NCBI RefSeq assembly: GCF_000730645.1
Contig: NZ_BBIU01000037.1
Span: 1-63,965, forward strand
From: Pseudomonas parafulva NBRC 16636 = DSM 17004
Lineage (GTDB): Bacteria > Pseudomonadota > Gammaproteobacteria > Pseudomonadales > Pseudomonadaceae
Direction: 5' to 3'
Length of the DNA: 63,965 bases
Below are positions 26,201 through 33,342 of the stretch, in pieces. How positions within the stretch are numbered: the first letter of the stretch is position 1; every line of letters starts with the position of its first letter. The position numbers and the translations under genes were made by a program. Below the pieces are notes generated by a model. The model did no database searches. It had not been told where the DNA came from and was given only the letters and a program-made list of their open reading frames with translations.

Positions 26201-27399
26201 CGATCGAGCGCATGCCTACCACCCCTAGCGGCAAACGAGACGACGCCGCCCTTCGCGCTCTGCAATTGCAGGTGGGCACTGGCCAGCACTACCGTGACGC
26301 GCAGGGGGAGTACGAAACCCGGCTGTGTCAGCTGGCGGCCGAGCTGCTAAAGATCCCGCGCATCGCACCAGAGCAGAGCATATTCGACTGCGGAGCCACC
26401 TCACTGACGGCCATGCGCCTAGTGGTGCTGGTGGAGAAGCTGTACGGCATAAACGTGCCGCTGTCAGCATTCGTCAGCGCCCCGACCCTGGAGAAACTGG
26501 CACTGCTGATCCAGCGACAGGGCGGCGAATTCAAGTTTGACCCTCTTGTGCCCCTGCGCCGCACCGGCAATCGCAGACCATTGTTCCTGGTGCACCCCAT
26601 GGGGGGCAATATTCTGTCCTATTTGCGGATGCTGCCTCACTTGCCAGAGGACCAACCGCTGTACGCCCTGCAGGCATCCGGAGTGGACCTGGGGTCGCAG
26701 CCGATCGCCAGCGTCGAGGCGCAGGCAGCCTTCTACATCGCATCAATGCGCAGCGTCCAGCCACAGGGGCCATACCTGATAGGGGGCTGGTCATATGGCG
26801 GGTTCGTCGCGTTCGAGATTGCCAGGCAACTGATCGCTGCTGGTGAGCAGGTAGATAAAGTGCTGGTGCTCGACACCATGGCACTGAGCGACCAAGCCAA
26901 AGGCAAAGCCAGTGACGACGGCCTGCTCAGTTGGTTCTTCTGGGAGCTGCTGTGGACCTCGCGCGGCTCGGATCTGCCCGTGCAACTGGTGCCAGCTCAT
27001 ATCGAAAGCCTGCAGGAGCGCTTCGAGTTCATCACTGACCACGCGATCTCGATCGGCGCAATTCCCGAGGGCAGCACCAAGGCGGTGATGCAGCGCTTGT
27101 TCGAGGTCTATCGCACTAACTGGGATGCGGCGACAGAGTACAACTACCAGTCCAAGCGCCCGGCTCTGGACATTACCCTCGTGCGTGCACGTGAGCCACT
27201 GCCAAGAATTTTGAGGGAGATGCACGACACCATTCGCAGCGAGTACAACGACCCGCTCAACGGCTGGCCCGGCAAAACCTCGGGCAAGGTGCGCCTGATC
27301 GAGGTTGAGGGGGACCACCTGACCATTATGGAGGAGCCCTATGTCGGACCTCTGGTCGGGGCAATCATGGATGAAATTCAACGAGGGAACGAGCAATGA
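20233..27399 (+). CDS. Dimodular non-ribosomal peptide synthetase, C-A(Ser)-PCP-C-A-PCP-TE
   Basis: A 2388-residue synthetase. Domains: condensation 1 (about 15-440, HHMVADSW), adenylation 1 (445-955, YTSGSTGRPKG), carrier 1 (960-1035, GGDSIL), condensation 2 (1045-1475, HHAILDGG), adenylation 2 (1512-2012, FTSGSTGNPKG), carrier 2 (2020-2095, GATSLT), thioesterase (2103-2388, GWSYGG and GDH). The first A domain reads DVWHFSLVDK, the standard serine code. The second reads DVQFGSQVVK, sharing D-V-Q-V-V-K with proline codes but differing at four sites. An N-terminal C domain with no preceding module suggests acylation of serine. The product is thus probably an acyl-Ser-(Pro-like) dipeptide released by the TE. 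ATG 20233 was chosen; a GTG at 20194 is in frame. Stop overlaps the next gene. Confidence 0.95.
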   Translation: MNVAINAGKPAPQQSVSLSPFALDIWVEAQRGLPNHQFTVALSLRLPRTVNMETLCHSASIVVRDTPVCTRRHIERDGLAQALLEAEPCVVEQFEFIDQAGAHAFFDEWARKTWDLFGEPLVNVAVGQSADHTWLMLRAHHMVADSWALDVLARKILDACDGGHQRQHQAAKHASSTSSLAPAEYDRAIEHLAGRHENTAPMLFAKTGPKCSIAPAYRRAFRLAAADVQQALEGGITPFMSVSAALAVLLSCQYGSERFFIGVPFLNRDSDSITDIDQRANTLALAVEVTEQKTFREIANAIKHEAACLQSRQSLPYGRLVSAMARVGQPRQLFDATISYLRYPGYSIDGLEADDLRGVAHVHEQDAVAIHLHTYGDYAEVRGEICLNSSAFANERCATEFLDTFMQLVECFQDHLDQPVSAMNLLTHDQAETLARFEEGPRVAYQEHATLMSLFEATAARVPEQKAVVSHDGQILTYGQLDTWASAVAVALENSGVGRGDIVAVSLTRSPRMLAAIFGVLKTGAAYLPIDSEYPLDRIQYMLDDSQAKRVIADLPQVISHEDPRWFDIDSVPAERPCSGSGASKARPRDPAYVIYTSGSTGRPKGVVIEHHSVVNRLEWMQQVHPLDSSDVILQKTPVSFDVSVWELFWWSMIGASVALLAPGAQRDPRALIQAIRKQDVTIAHFVPSMLEPYIQVLLDDRRLADSVGSLRCLFTSGESLSPAVVNRFRSLLSKDTPAPRLINLYGPTEATVDVTYYELDLRAANDIDTVPIGYPINNTSIRIVSQHGVRQPIGIPGELQIGGVQLARGYLNRAELTADRFITDTHDNRRWYRSGDLACWAEDGSILYLGRMDGQVKIRGNRIELGEIKNAMLAQPQMLNAEVLVEDDAVRGKHLVAVYVSRQPLAERTLRRQLAATLPAFMVPARFVALEQMPLTPNGKFDRARALQVAVGEKDTVPTPLHGEHQALVADIWRRILGQQDIACDDDFYSLGGDSILMLKVRSELERRGYEIDLSTLAEHTMLEALARLLEEHGHDALHARQALAPFALVNEVERKRLGESCVDAYPISQLQLGLLFHSRETHKARTYKDVFRYSLDCVWDEAAMRLSLAGVIERHPALRTRFNLNDLGRPLQLISKSLPVDEVMAVTRCGPGRHELEVARHMQAWACHDYRFAEGPLFNITVFTDAPAGGIDLVLSFHHAILDGGSVANLMRELLLGYGKGGQPDLQYPPQALPNPSLFVEDERTAMSDDEHRRYWRDYLDGANNTLPVGLAGHLEAPAPGVFSYRFEIDGQLDAALTRAARTAHLPIKLYYLAAHCVAIGAMSGQREVTTGVVTHARPEIEHSEHMLGLFLNTLPLRAELKGSWQTFVEHVHLLEKRSHKHRRLPLSVIQDDNPSVALGTAFNYIHFHVLHDVLDKAGIRISEFDPLEETSFAILVNVMRDYSGEEVSVRIDMDASRYAREQAQVYGALFNQALMGLAYTPQAPVGVGRTISQAGHCLAASHEEPFVAVPQRIAVAALQTPQAIALASAGEQWDYATLWRSVEKLAARLIHQGVAQRDVIGVALPRSFEQIATVVAISAVGAVCLPIDLAYPAHRIELILRTAAPKLLVSLVDITGLPDLVPRLELEAAVTTEPAPWTQASSIEALDPAYILFTSGSTGNPKGVTMLHRGLGNLVDWQNRAGSGAVASTLQYAPLSFDVSFQEIFATLSAGATLHVIGEAERRDPTALLRYLDEQAVERVFLPYVALQQLAETAAALDLYPSHLRVVGSSGEQLRVTPEIRALMKQLPAGVLENQYGPTETHVVTHYPMSGDPEHFPALPPIGRPIDGAGLLILDAAGDVQPDGVPGEICVYGQALAAGYYRAPEMSAEKFVAHPHVPGRIYYRTGDIGIRSLRGDVISLGRTDSQVKVRGYRVEPSEIELKILGFFQALGEPVEVAVIARPRDQLDAYLVAYLVGQAAQCPDHLDALRGELAEQLPAYMVPTHIVAIERMPTTPSGKRDDAALRALQLQVGTGQHYRDAQGEYETRLCQLAAELLKIPRIAPEQSIFDCGATSLTAMRLVVLVEKLYGINVPLSAFVSAPTLEKLALLIQRQGGEFKFDPLVPLRRTGNRRPLFLVHPMGGNILSYLRMLPHLPEDQPLYALQASGVDLGSQPIASVEAQAAFYIASMRSVQPQGPYLIGGWSYGGFVAFEIARQLIAAGEQVDKVLVLDTMALSDQAKGKASDDGLLSWFFWELLWTSRGSDLPVQLVPAHIESLQERFEFITDHAISIGAIPEGSTKAVMQRLFEVYRTNWDAATEYNYQSKRPALDITLVRAREPLPRILREMHDTIRSEYNDPLNGWPGKTSGKVRLIEVEGDHLTIMEEPYVGPLVGAIMDEIQRGNEQ

Positions 27400-28571
27400 G
27401 CGGTAAACCTGTCGCACTGATCATCGGCACAGGTATCGGCGGGCTGTCTGCCGGTATCGCCCTGAAGAAGGCGGGCTGGGCAGTCAGGCTGTTCGAAAAA
27501 TCGCAAACGCTGCGTGCAGCGGGGTCGGGCCTGTCGGTGATGTCAAACGCCAGCGCGGCCATGAAGAAGTTGCTGGATATCGACCTGCGCCTGGAGTGTT
27601 ACGGCGCACCGATCCTGGACTTCGAGATTCGACACAGCTCCGGACTGCTGCTCAAGCGCCTGCCATTCCAGGAGATTGCCGAAGCGCAGGGTGCGCCGAG
27701 CGTATGTATCTCACGCCAGCGATTACAACAGGCATTGCTGGACAAGCTGGGCGAAACGCCGATCCATCTGGGCAAGCGTTTCGTAGACTTCACTCAGCAA
27801 CATGATGAGGTACAGGTGCGCTTCGAAGACGGCAGTATCGAGCGCGGCGATATCCTGGTGGGCGCCGATGGTTACCACTCCCCTGTGCGCCAGGCAATGG
27901 GGGTGCATAGCGTGGTTCAAGAGGCTGGATATATCTGCTGGCTGGCGCTGGTGAAGTACAGCCATCCACAGATTACTCCCGGCTATGTCGTGCATTACTG
28001 GGGCAAGGGCAAGCGAGTAGGCATCATCGACATCGGGGGCGGTTGGGTCTACTGGTGGGGGACGGCCAATATGCCCAACCATCAGGCGCAGTGCTGGCAG
28101 GGATCGAGTGCGGATGTTGCCAAGGTCTACCGGGGCTGGCCGCCGATCGTTGCAGACATCATGCACAGCACACCGAGTGAATCAATCATCACCGTCGATG
28201 CTAAAGACCGCTCGTTTCCGAACACTTGGTCGCAAGGGCGCGCAACGCTGATTGGCGACGCCGCCCATCCCATGCTGACCAGCCTGGGCCAGGGCGCCGG
28301 TCTGTCGATCGAGGATGCTGCGGTGCTGGGGCATGTGCTGAGCGGGGGGGCCGACCCCGTGTCCGCCCTTGCGCGCTACCAGGAACTCCGCCAGCCCCGG
28401 GCTCGGGCCATTGTTGAAGCCTCGCGTGCGTTGAGCGAAGTGGAGCAATACGACCGCTTCGTCCCACGCCTGAAACGCGACATAGGGATGCTGCTGGCAC
28501 CGGCCAAGAGCATGCGCGAACGCCTACAAACCTCGCTGCTATTCGACGACCGCGCCGTAATGGGCCACTAA
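27396..28571 (+). CDS. FAD-dependent monooxygenase of the biosynthetic cluster
   Basis: A 391-residue single-component flavin monooxygenase. It has the FAD fold GTGIGGLSAG at residues 11-20, a DG motif (LVGADGYHSPVR), and GDAAHPMLTSLGQGAG near residue 285. It starts by ATGA overlap with the NRPS stop, so the two are translationally coupled. In brabantamide, legonmycin and pyrrolizixenamide pathways a similar enzyme encoded beside a Ser/Thr-Pro dimodular NRPS performs a Baeyer-Villiger-type oxidation of the bicyclic product, and Pseudomonas aeruginosa has the same NRPS/monooxygenase pair (PA3327-PA3328). The same chemistry is likely here but is inferred, not shown by the sequence. Confidence 0.9.
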   Translation: MSGKPVALIIGTGIGGLSAGIALKKAGWAVRLFEKSQTLRAAGSGLSVMSNASAAMKKLLDIDLRLECYGAPILDFEIRHSSGLLLKRLPFQEIAEAQGAPSVCISRQRLQQALLDKLGETPIHLGKRFVDFTQQHDEVQVRFEDGSIERGDILVGADGYHSPVRQAMGVHSVVQEAGYICWLALVKYSHPQITPGYVVHYWGKGKRVGIIDIGGGWVYWWGTANMPNHQAQCWQGSSADVAKVYRGWPPIVADIMHSTPSESIITVDAKDRSFPNTWSQGRATLIGDAAHPMLTSLGQGAGLSIEDAAVLGHVLSGGADPVSALARYQELRQPRARAIVEASRALSEVEQYDRFVPRLKRDIGMLLAPAKSMRERLQTSLLFDDRAVMGH

Positions 28572-28599
28572 TCCTGCCATCACCAGACAAGGAACTGTC

Positions 28600-29481
28600 A
28601 TGAGCAAGAAAACCGTACTCGTTACAGGCGCCTCCAGCGGCCTGGGTCGTGCCGCAGCCGTGATGTTGGCGGACAACGGCTTTCATGTATTCGCAGCAGC
28701 ACGCAACATAGCGGGCGTATTCGTCAACGTCGAGGGTATCGAGCCAATCAGCCTAGATGTCAGCTGCAGTGCTTCGGTCGCTGCTGCGTTCGAGCGTATC
28801 CGCCAGGCCTGCGCCGAACAGCCATTGTGGGGTTTGGTGAACAACGCCGGCATCTGCGTGCCTAGTCCCCTGGAATTACTGAGCGCCGATGAACTGCGCC
28901 GTCAGCTGGACACCAACGTGATAGGCCAGTTGCTGGTCACCCAGGCAGCCTTGCCGTACTTGCGCCGAAGTGGCGGCCGAATCGTCAATGTAACTTCCGG
29001 CCTGGGCAGTATCGCGGTGCCTTATCTGGGCGCCTACTCCATTGCCCAGTTCGCCAAGATGGCCTTCAGCGATGCTCTGCGTCGTGAGCTGGCACACTCC
29101 GGGGTCAGTGTCAGCGTCGTCCAGCCGGGTGCTATCAATACGCCGATCTGGGGTAAGTTCAGCAGTACGGGGCAGCAGGTGCTGGCCCAAGCCAACGGTG
29201 AGCCTCGGCAGATCTATGAACCCTCGTTCAGCGCTTTCCTCAAGCAAAGCGAAGCGTTGGCGAGCCAGGCCGGTACCAGCGAAACGGACTTCGCCCGTAC
29301 CATTCTCGGCGTGCTCGACAGCCCCAGCCCACAATCACACTACTGTGTCGGCGCTGATGCCGCCGAGTTCGTCAAGATGGCGCGAACCTTGGGCACTGAC
29401 GACCTGGACGCGCTGTTTATGGCCCAGATGCCGACAGCGCAAGCCTTCGCTGAGGTCGCACAAACGAGTGACGCGTCATGA
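28600..29481 (+). CDS. Short-chain dehydrogenase homologue lacking the catalytic lysine
   Basis: A 293-residue SDR with an intact cofactor motif TGASSGLG and NNAG. The active-site segment is YSIAQ (Tyr146, Gln150) where nearly all active family members have YxxxK. The codon is CAG at 29047-29049, one base change from a Lys codon. The catalytic Ser region reads NVTSGLGS. The protein may still bind NAD(P) but its catalysis could be altered, reduced or lost. An AAGGA site precedes the ATG, 28 bases after the monooxygenase. It overlaps the next gene by ATGA, so it is part of the same transcript. A cluster SDR could act on the acyl or amino-acid part; the step is unknown. Confidence 0.88.
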   Translation: MSKKTVLVTGASSGLGRAAAVMLADNGFHVFAAARNIAGVFVNVEGIEPISLDVSCSASVAAAFERIRQACAEQPLWGLVNNAGICVPSPLELLSADELRRQLDTNVIGQLLVTQAALPYLRRSGGRIVNVTSGLGSIAVPYLGAYSIAQFAKMAFSDALRRELAHSGVSVSVVQPGAINTPIWGKFSSTGQQVLAQANGEPRQIYEPSFSAFLKQSEALASQAGTSETDFARTILGVLDSPSPQSHYCVGADAAEFVKMARTLGTDDLDALFMAQMPTAQAFAEVAQTSDAS

Positions 29482-31172
29482 ATTCGCGCAAGCTCAAGGC
29501 ATGGCAGGCGCAGCATGCTGCGATGCTACATCAGGCCTTGGAAGCAACGCGCACACGCAAGCCTTATCAGCCCTATTCCGATGAGATGGTCGATTACGAC
29601 AATGCACAGGTTGAACAAGGTGCCTATCGTTTCAAGCGTCTGCTGGGCGCACCATTGCACATCGAACCCCAGCCTCAGTGCCGGAGCCAGGAGCACTGGG
29701 CTGGCAGCGAGCGCTCGCCCTATGGCTTCGACCTGGGCATTAGCTACCGGGTTGAAGACTTTCAGGTGCTCGCGTGCAAGGCGGACAAGGCTATACGCAA
29801 GTGGCGTCAGCTGGAGGTCGAACAGCGCAGCGCCCTGCTTTGCGAGGTGGTGAACAGGCTGCATGCCGACACTTTTCTGTTCGCTCATGTCGGCATGCAT
29901 ACCAGTGGGCATGGCCTGTTCATGGGTTTCCACGCCAATGCCGTACATGCCCAGGCTCGGGCACTGGAGTCAGTTGCCGGTGTGCTGGCAGTGTCTCGCG
30001 AGCTGACCTGTCAGTTCGAGGCGCCAATGGCGGTGGGGCAAGGGCAGCAACAAGCGCTATCACGCGAATTCGCGACGATGCCTACAGGTCTGTCGCTGAT
30101 CTTTGCGGGTCAGGTGGTACCTACGTGGGGCGCCTATCCCGGGTTGTTCGCGTCCCTCGCGGCAGGCTGCGCGGCAATTGTCGTGCCCCATGGCAATGCC
30201 GTCCTGCCAATCGCCCTGACCATCAAAACGATCAAGGCCGTCTGCGCGCAGGTGGGCGTTCCACAGGATATCGTCAACCTGTTCTACAGCGATGAGCTAA
30301 GCGCCTATCGCCAGGCAGCGCTGCACCCCGACGTGCGCCTGATCGACTATATGGGCGGCACTGAGTTCGGCTGTTGGTTACGACAGCATGCGTGGCAGGC
30401 GAGGGTCATGACACAACAGAGCGCACAAACGGCTGTGTTCCTCCACTCGACGGGCGACTACGACGGTATGCTCGAAAACCTGGCCTTTGGCCTGTGCTCT
30501 TATTCAGCACAGTTGTGCACGTCACCGCAGACCTTATATGTGCTGCCCGAGGGCATCCTCCTGGAAGACGGTGTGGTAACGGTCGAACAGTTCGAGCGTG
30601 ATCTGGTCGCACGGATCGAGCAGGTGCTCGGGCGCTACTCCAGCCTTCGCGACCTGTTGGGGGCCATGCTGGTACCAACAAGCCTAAGCGAAATCCGAGC
30701 CTGTGAAGCGGCGCGCTTCGCCAGGGTTTTGCGGCATGCCGAGGAGGTGCGCGACCCGGACTATCCCCAGGCCCGCATCGTCACCCCCTCGTTGATCGCT
30801 GTTCGGCAGGGATTTGCCAGTAGCGTCAAGCACTACGCTCAGGAAATACGCGGGCCAGTGTCGTTCGTAATCCAGAAGCCCGACCTGCGCTGCTTGCTCG
30901 CCGAATTGCGCGAAGTTGGCCAACACCACGGCACGCTCGGCCTGGGCCTCTATACCCTCGACTCTCGAGTAGAACATGCACTGCGCAATATATCGCAGGA
31001 GATGGGCGCACTCCTGTCGATCAACTTCAGCAAGAACTTCTACATCAGCCAATGCGCAGTGTTTTCCGACATCCACGGAGGCAGTACAGGAGCGGCAGCG
31101 AACATCACCTATGGTTCGCCTGCGTTCTACCATGCCCGCTTGCGTGTCACCGAGCAGAGGAAGCTACTTTGA
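29478..31172 (+). CDS. PaaN-like aldehyde dehydrogenase of the biosynthetic cluster
   Basis: A 564-residue protein that aligns by eye along its whole length with the PaaN family: GSERSPYGFDLGI, HVGMHTSGHG, VVPTWGAYPGLFASLA, SYSAQLCTSPQTLYV and the C-terminal NFSKNFYISQCAVFSDIHG. The catalytic Cys (Cys347, in QLCTS) is kept. The motif that carries the general-base Glu in PaaN and ordinary aldehyde dehydrogenases reads TQQSAQTAVF here, with Gln313 in place of Glu. Loss of that Glu is typical of acylating aldehyde dehydrogenases, so the enzyme may interconvert an aldehyde and a thioester rather than form a free acid (inference). It overlaps both neighbours by four bases. Confidence 0.85.
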   Translation: MNSRKLKAWQAQHAAMLHQALEATRTRKPYQPYSDEMVDYDNAQVEQGAYRFKRLLGAPLHIEPQPQCRSQEHWAGSERSPYGFDLGISYRVEDFQVLACKADKAIRKWRQLEVEQRSALLCEVVNRLHADTFLFAHVGMHTSGHGLFMGFHANAVHAQARALESVAGVLAVSRELTCQFEAPMAVGQGQQQALSREFATMPTGLSLIFAGQVVPTWGAYPGLFASLAAGCAAIVVPHGNAVLPIALTIKTIKAVCAQVGVPQDIVNLFYSDELSAYRQAALHPDVRLIDYMGGTEFGCWLRQHAWQARVMTQQSAQTAVFLHSTGDYDGMLENLAFGLCSYSAQLCTSPQTLYVLPEGILLEDGVVTVEQFERDLVARIEQVLGRYSSLRDLLGAMLVPTSLSEIRACEAARFARVLRHAEEVRDPDYPQARIVTPSLIAVRQGFASSVKHYAQEIRGPVSFVIQKPDLRCLLAELREVGQHHGTLGLGLYTLDSRVEHALRNISQEMGALLSINFSKNFYISQCAVFSDIHGGSTGAAANITYGSPAFYHARLRVTEQRKLL

Positions 31173-31924
31173 GCGGCGGAGCTGTGCCCAAACCGAGACC
31201 CATGTGGCCATTCCAGCAGGAAGCGCCCCAAGGCCTGACGATGTTCGCCTTGCCACTCGACGGCTATGAGCCGCCGTGTGACGAGGAGCTGATGGGCACT
31301 CGCTGGCTGGGCCGGGCACTGCCGCTCCGACGCCGCGAATTTGCCGGCGGCCGGGTGTGCGCTGCGGCCGCACTCACAGCGCTTGGCCTCCTCGATGACT
31401 GGCTGCCGATCGCGCGGCCGTACCGTTATGCCCTGTTTCCACCGGGTGCAGTGGGGTCCATCGCGCATAATCGGCGCCTGGCGCTGGCGTGCGCGGCCGA
31501 TGCAGGCTGTTTCATGGGCGTGGGCGTCGACATTGAGGAGGCCGTCTGGCACCTCGAATTACTGGCAATGGCCGCGCACGTGATGCGTCCCGACGAACAT
31601 CAACGTTTCAAAAACATGAAAGGCTTCGAAGCGCTGCAGTTTTTCTACCTCTGTTTCAGTGCCAAGGAGTCTCTGTACAAGGCGTTGTTTCCACTGTGCC
31701 ATGTAGAGCTGGAAATGAGTGAGGCTGAGGTGGTGAGCTACGACGCCAATGGCCGTTTCGTATTGGCCCTGCGCTCAGAGCGGTTGGCCGGCTACTTTAG
31801 CAATGGCCACCACTTCCACGGTTTTTGGGCAATGCAGGCAGGCAGCTTGTTTACCCTGATCCCGCTCGAACATAGGACCTCGACCTCCTCAACTAATCTA
31901 TCGCCAGTCGCTGAAGGCACATAA
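31169..31924 (+). CDS. EntD-type 4'-phosphopantetheinyl transferase
   Basis: A protein of about 251 residues that would attach the phosphopantetheine arm to the two carrier domains of the NRPS. The family signatures are GVGVDIEE and FSAKESLYKALFP (the Mg/CoA site), with the N-terminal RRREFAGGRVCAAAALTALG of the EntD subgroup and SIAHNRRLALA. The start is taken as a TTG whose last two bases overlap the previous stop (TTGA), with AGAGGAAG seven bases upstream. A GTG at 31184 or ATG at 31202 are alternatives. A dedicated transferase inside the cluster supports this being a self-contained biosynthetic locus. Confidence 0.88.
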   Translation: MSGGAVPKPRPMWPFQQEAPQGLTMFALPLDGYEPPCDEELMGTRWLGRALPLRRREFAGGRVCAAAALTALGLLDDWLPIARPYRYALFPPGAVGSIAHNRRLALACAADAGCFMGVGVDIEEAVWHLELLAMAAHVMRPDEHQRFKNMKGFEALQFFYLCFSAKESLYKALFPLCHVELEMSEAEVVSYDANGRFVLALRSERLAGYFSNGHHFHGFWAMQAGSLFTLIPLEHRTSTSSTNLSPVAEGT

Positions 31925-31962
31925 CGGTTGTCGGTGCAGGTGGCAGATGATAGGTTCTTTAT

Positions 31963-31987
31963 TCATACATACTGAATGTATGATAAT
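31963..31987 (+). promoter_or_regulatory. 21-base palindrome with -10 element before the exporter gene
   Basis: TCATACAT (31963-31970) and ATGTATGA (31976-31983) are exact 8-base arms around a 5-base spacer. The right arm overlaps GATAAT (31982-31987), a good -10 box. This is the layout of a repressor operator, so the exporter seems to have its own regulated promoter. Confidence 0.6.
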
Positions 31988-32090
31988 TATATCCGGCCAT
32001 GAAGGGCTGCAGGGAAGTTTCAACCATCTATGGCGCCACGTGCACCTCGCGGTACTGGGCGTCTGATTTTCATTCAAGGGATTTGCAACC

Positions 32091-33311
32091 ATGAGCTCAT
32101 CTGCAAACGCTGCCAATGCTACAACCGTGCGCCACCCTTGGCTGGCGGTGATAGCCGCAGGGCTTGCCACATTCTCCGTGGTGACGACCGAGATGCTGCC
32201 AGTAGGCCTGCTCACGACTATCGCCGAAGCGCTGAGCACCTCTACCGGTAACGCAGGCCTAATGATCACCTTGCCAGCACTGCTGGCAGCCTTCTTCGCG
32301 CCTCTGGTAGTGATTGGCGCGGGCAATCTGGACCGGCGTTGGATTCTGTGTGGGCTATTGGGCCTTCTGGTACTCGCTAACCTTGCCTGTGCGATGGCCA
32401 CGAGCATGGCCTGGATGCTGGCCGCACGGGTATTGGTTGGTTTCTGCATGGGTGGGATCTGGGCCATAGCGGGTGGACTGGCTGCGCGACTTGTCCCAGG
32501 GAACTCGATCGGCCTGGCCACCTCGATTATCTTCGGGGGCGTGGCTGCAGCCTCCGTGCTCGGGGTACCGCTGGGGGCGCTGATCGGGGAGTTTGCCGGC
32601 TGGCGCTGGGCGTTTGGCGCCATGGCCATACTCAGTGGTGTGGTTCTACTGATTCATCTGGCAGTGATTCCATCCCTGCCCGTACACAGTTCGGTTACTG
32701 CTCGCCAGTTCACCACACAGTTCGCCAACCGGGGCGTACAAGCCGGGTTGCTGTTGACGTTGTTGCTGGTGGCCGGACACTTCATGGCATTCACCTTCGT
32801 TCGCCCGCTGTTGCTGTCTGTGTCAGGTTTCGATCCGCAATGGATCGGTGCGCTGCTGTTCGCCTACGGGATCGCCGGCATCATTGGTAACTTCCTGGCC
32901 GGGATAATTGCCGCGCGCCGTACCACCCTGACCTTGACCAGTATCGCCATTGGGCTGTTGCTTACACCGGTACTGTTCCTGACCATCGGAGATACCCAAA
33001 CTGGCGGTGCCGTGGTTTTGATTGCCTGGGGGCTGGCCTATGGCGGTGTATCCGTTGGGCTGATGACCTGGATGATGAAAGCGGCTCCCACTGCGGTGGA
33101 AGTAGCCACCGCACTTTATGTAGGTGTGTTCAATGTCGGTATCTCGCTGGGCTCCTGGGCCGGAGGACAGGCTGTGGATGTTCTCGGCTTGGCTACCACC
33201 CTGTGGCTGGCCGCCGGCCTTGCCGCGCTAGGGCTGCTGCTGGCGTTGAGCATGGGTGTATCCAGCCACAAGCAGCATAGCCAGCCCGCGCAGGCCGACG
33301 CCGCGAAATGA
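32091..33311 (+). CDS. MFS exporter (DHA1 family) of the biosynthetic cluster
   Basis: A 406-residue, 12-helix major facilitator. The N-terminal TTEMLPVGLLTTIA, RVLVGFCMGGIWAIAGGLAARL in helix 4 and NVGISLGSWAGG near helix 11 are typical of the drug/nucleoside/sugar efflux branch (NepI, AraJ relatives). It probably exports, or gives resistance to, the product of the preceding NRPS group; such a self-protection gene is usual in these clusters. An AAGGGA site lies before the ATG at 32091. A 167-base gap with its own palindromic operator separates it from the phosphopantetheinyl transferase. A general purine or toxicant exporter unrelated to the cluster cannot be excluded. Confidence 0.88.
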   Translation: MSSSANAANATTVRHPWLAVIAAGLATFSVVTTEMLPVGLLTTIAEALSTSTGNAGLMITLPALLAAFFAPLVVIGAGNLDRRWILCGLLGLLVLANLACAMATSMAWMLAARVLVGFCMGGIWAIAGGLAARLVPGNSIGLATSIIFGGVAAASVLGVPLGALIGEFAGWRWAFGAMAILSGVVLLIHLAVIPSLPVHSSVTARQFTTQFANRGVQAGLLLTLLLVAGHFMAFTFVRPLLLSVSGFDPQWIGALLFAYGIAGIIGNFLAGIIAARRTTLTLTSIAIGLLLTPVLFLTIGDTQTGGAVVLIAWGLAYGGVSVGLMTWMMKAAPTAVEVATALYVGVFNVGISLGSWAGGQAVDVLGLATTLWLAAGLAALGLLLALSMGVSSHKQHSQPAQADAAK

Positions 33312-33318
33312 AAACCAG

Positions 33319-33342
33319 GCCCGGGTGGCCTCATACCCGGGC
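33319..33342. terminator. Hairpin after the exporter gene
   Basis: GCCCGGGT and ACCCGGGC form an 8-base-pair stem around an 8-base loop. No T run follows, so termination is plausible but unproven. The remaining gap to 33506 shows nothing further apart from the ribosome site of the next gene. Confidence 0.45.
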
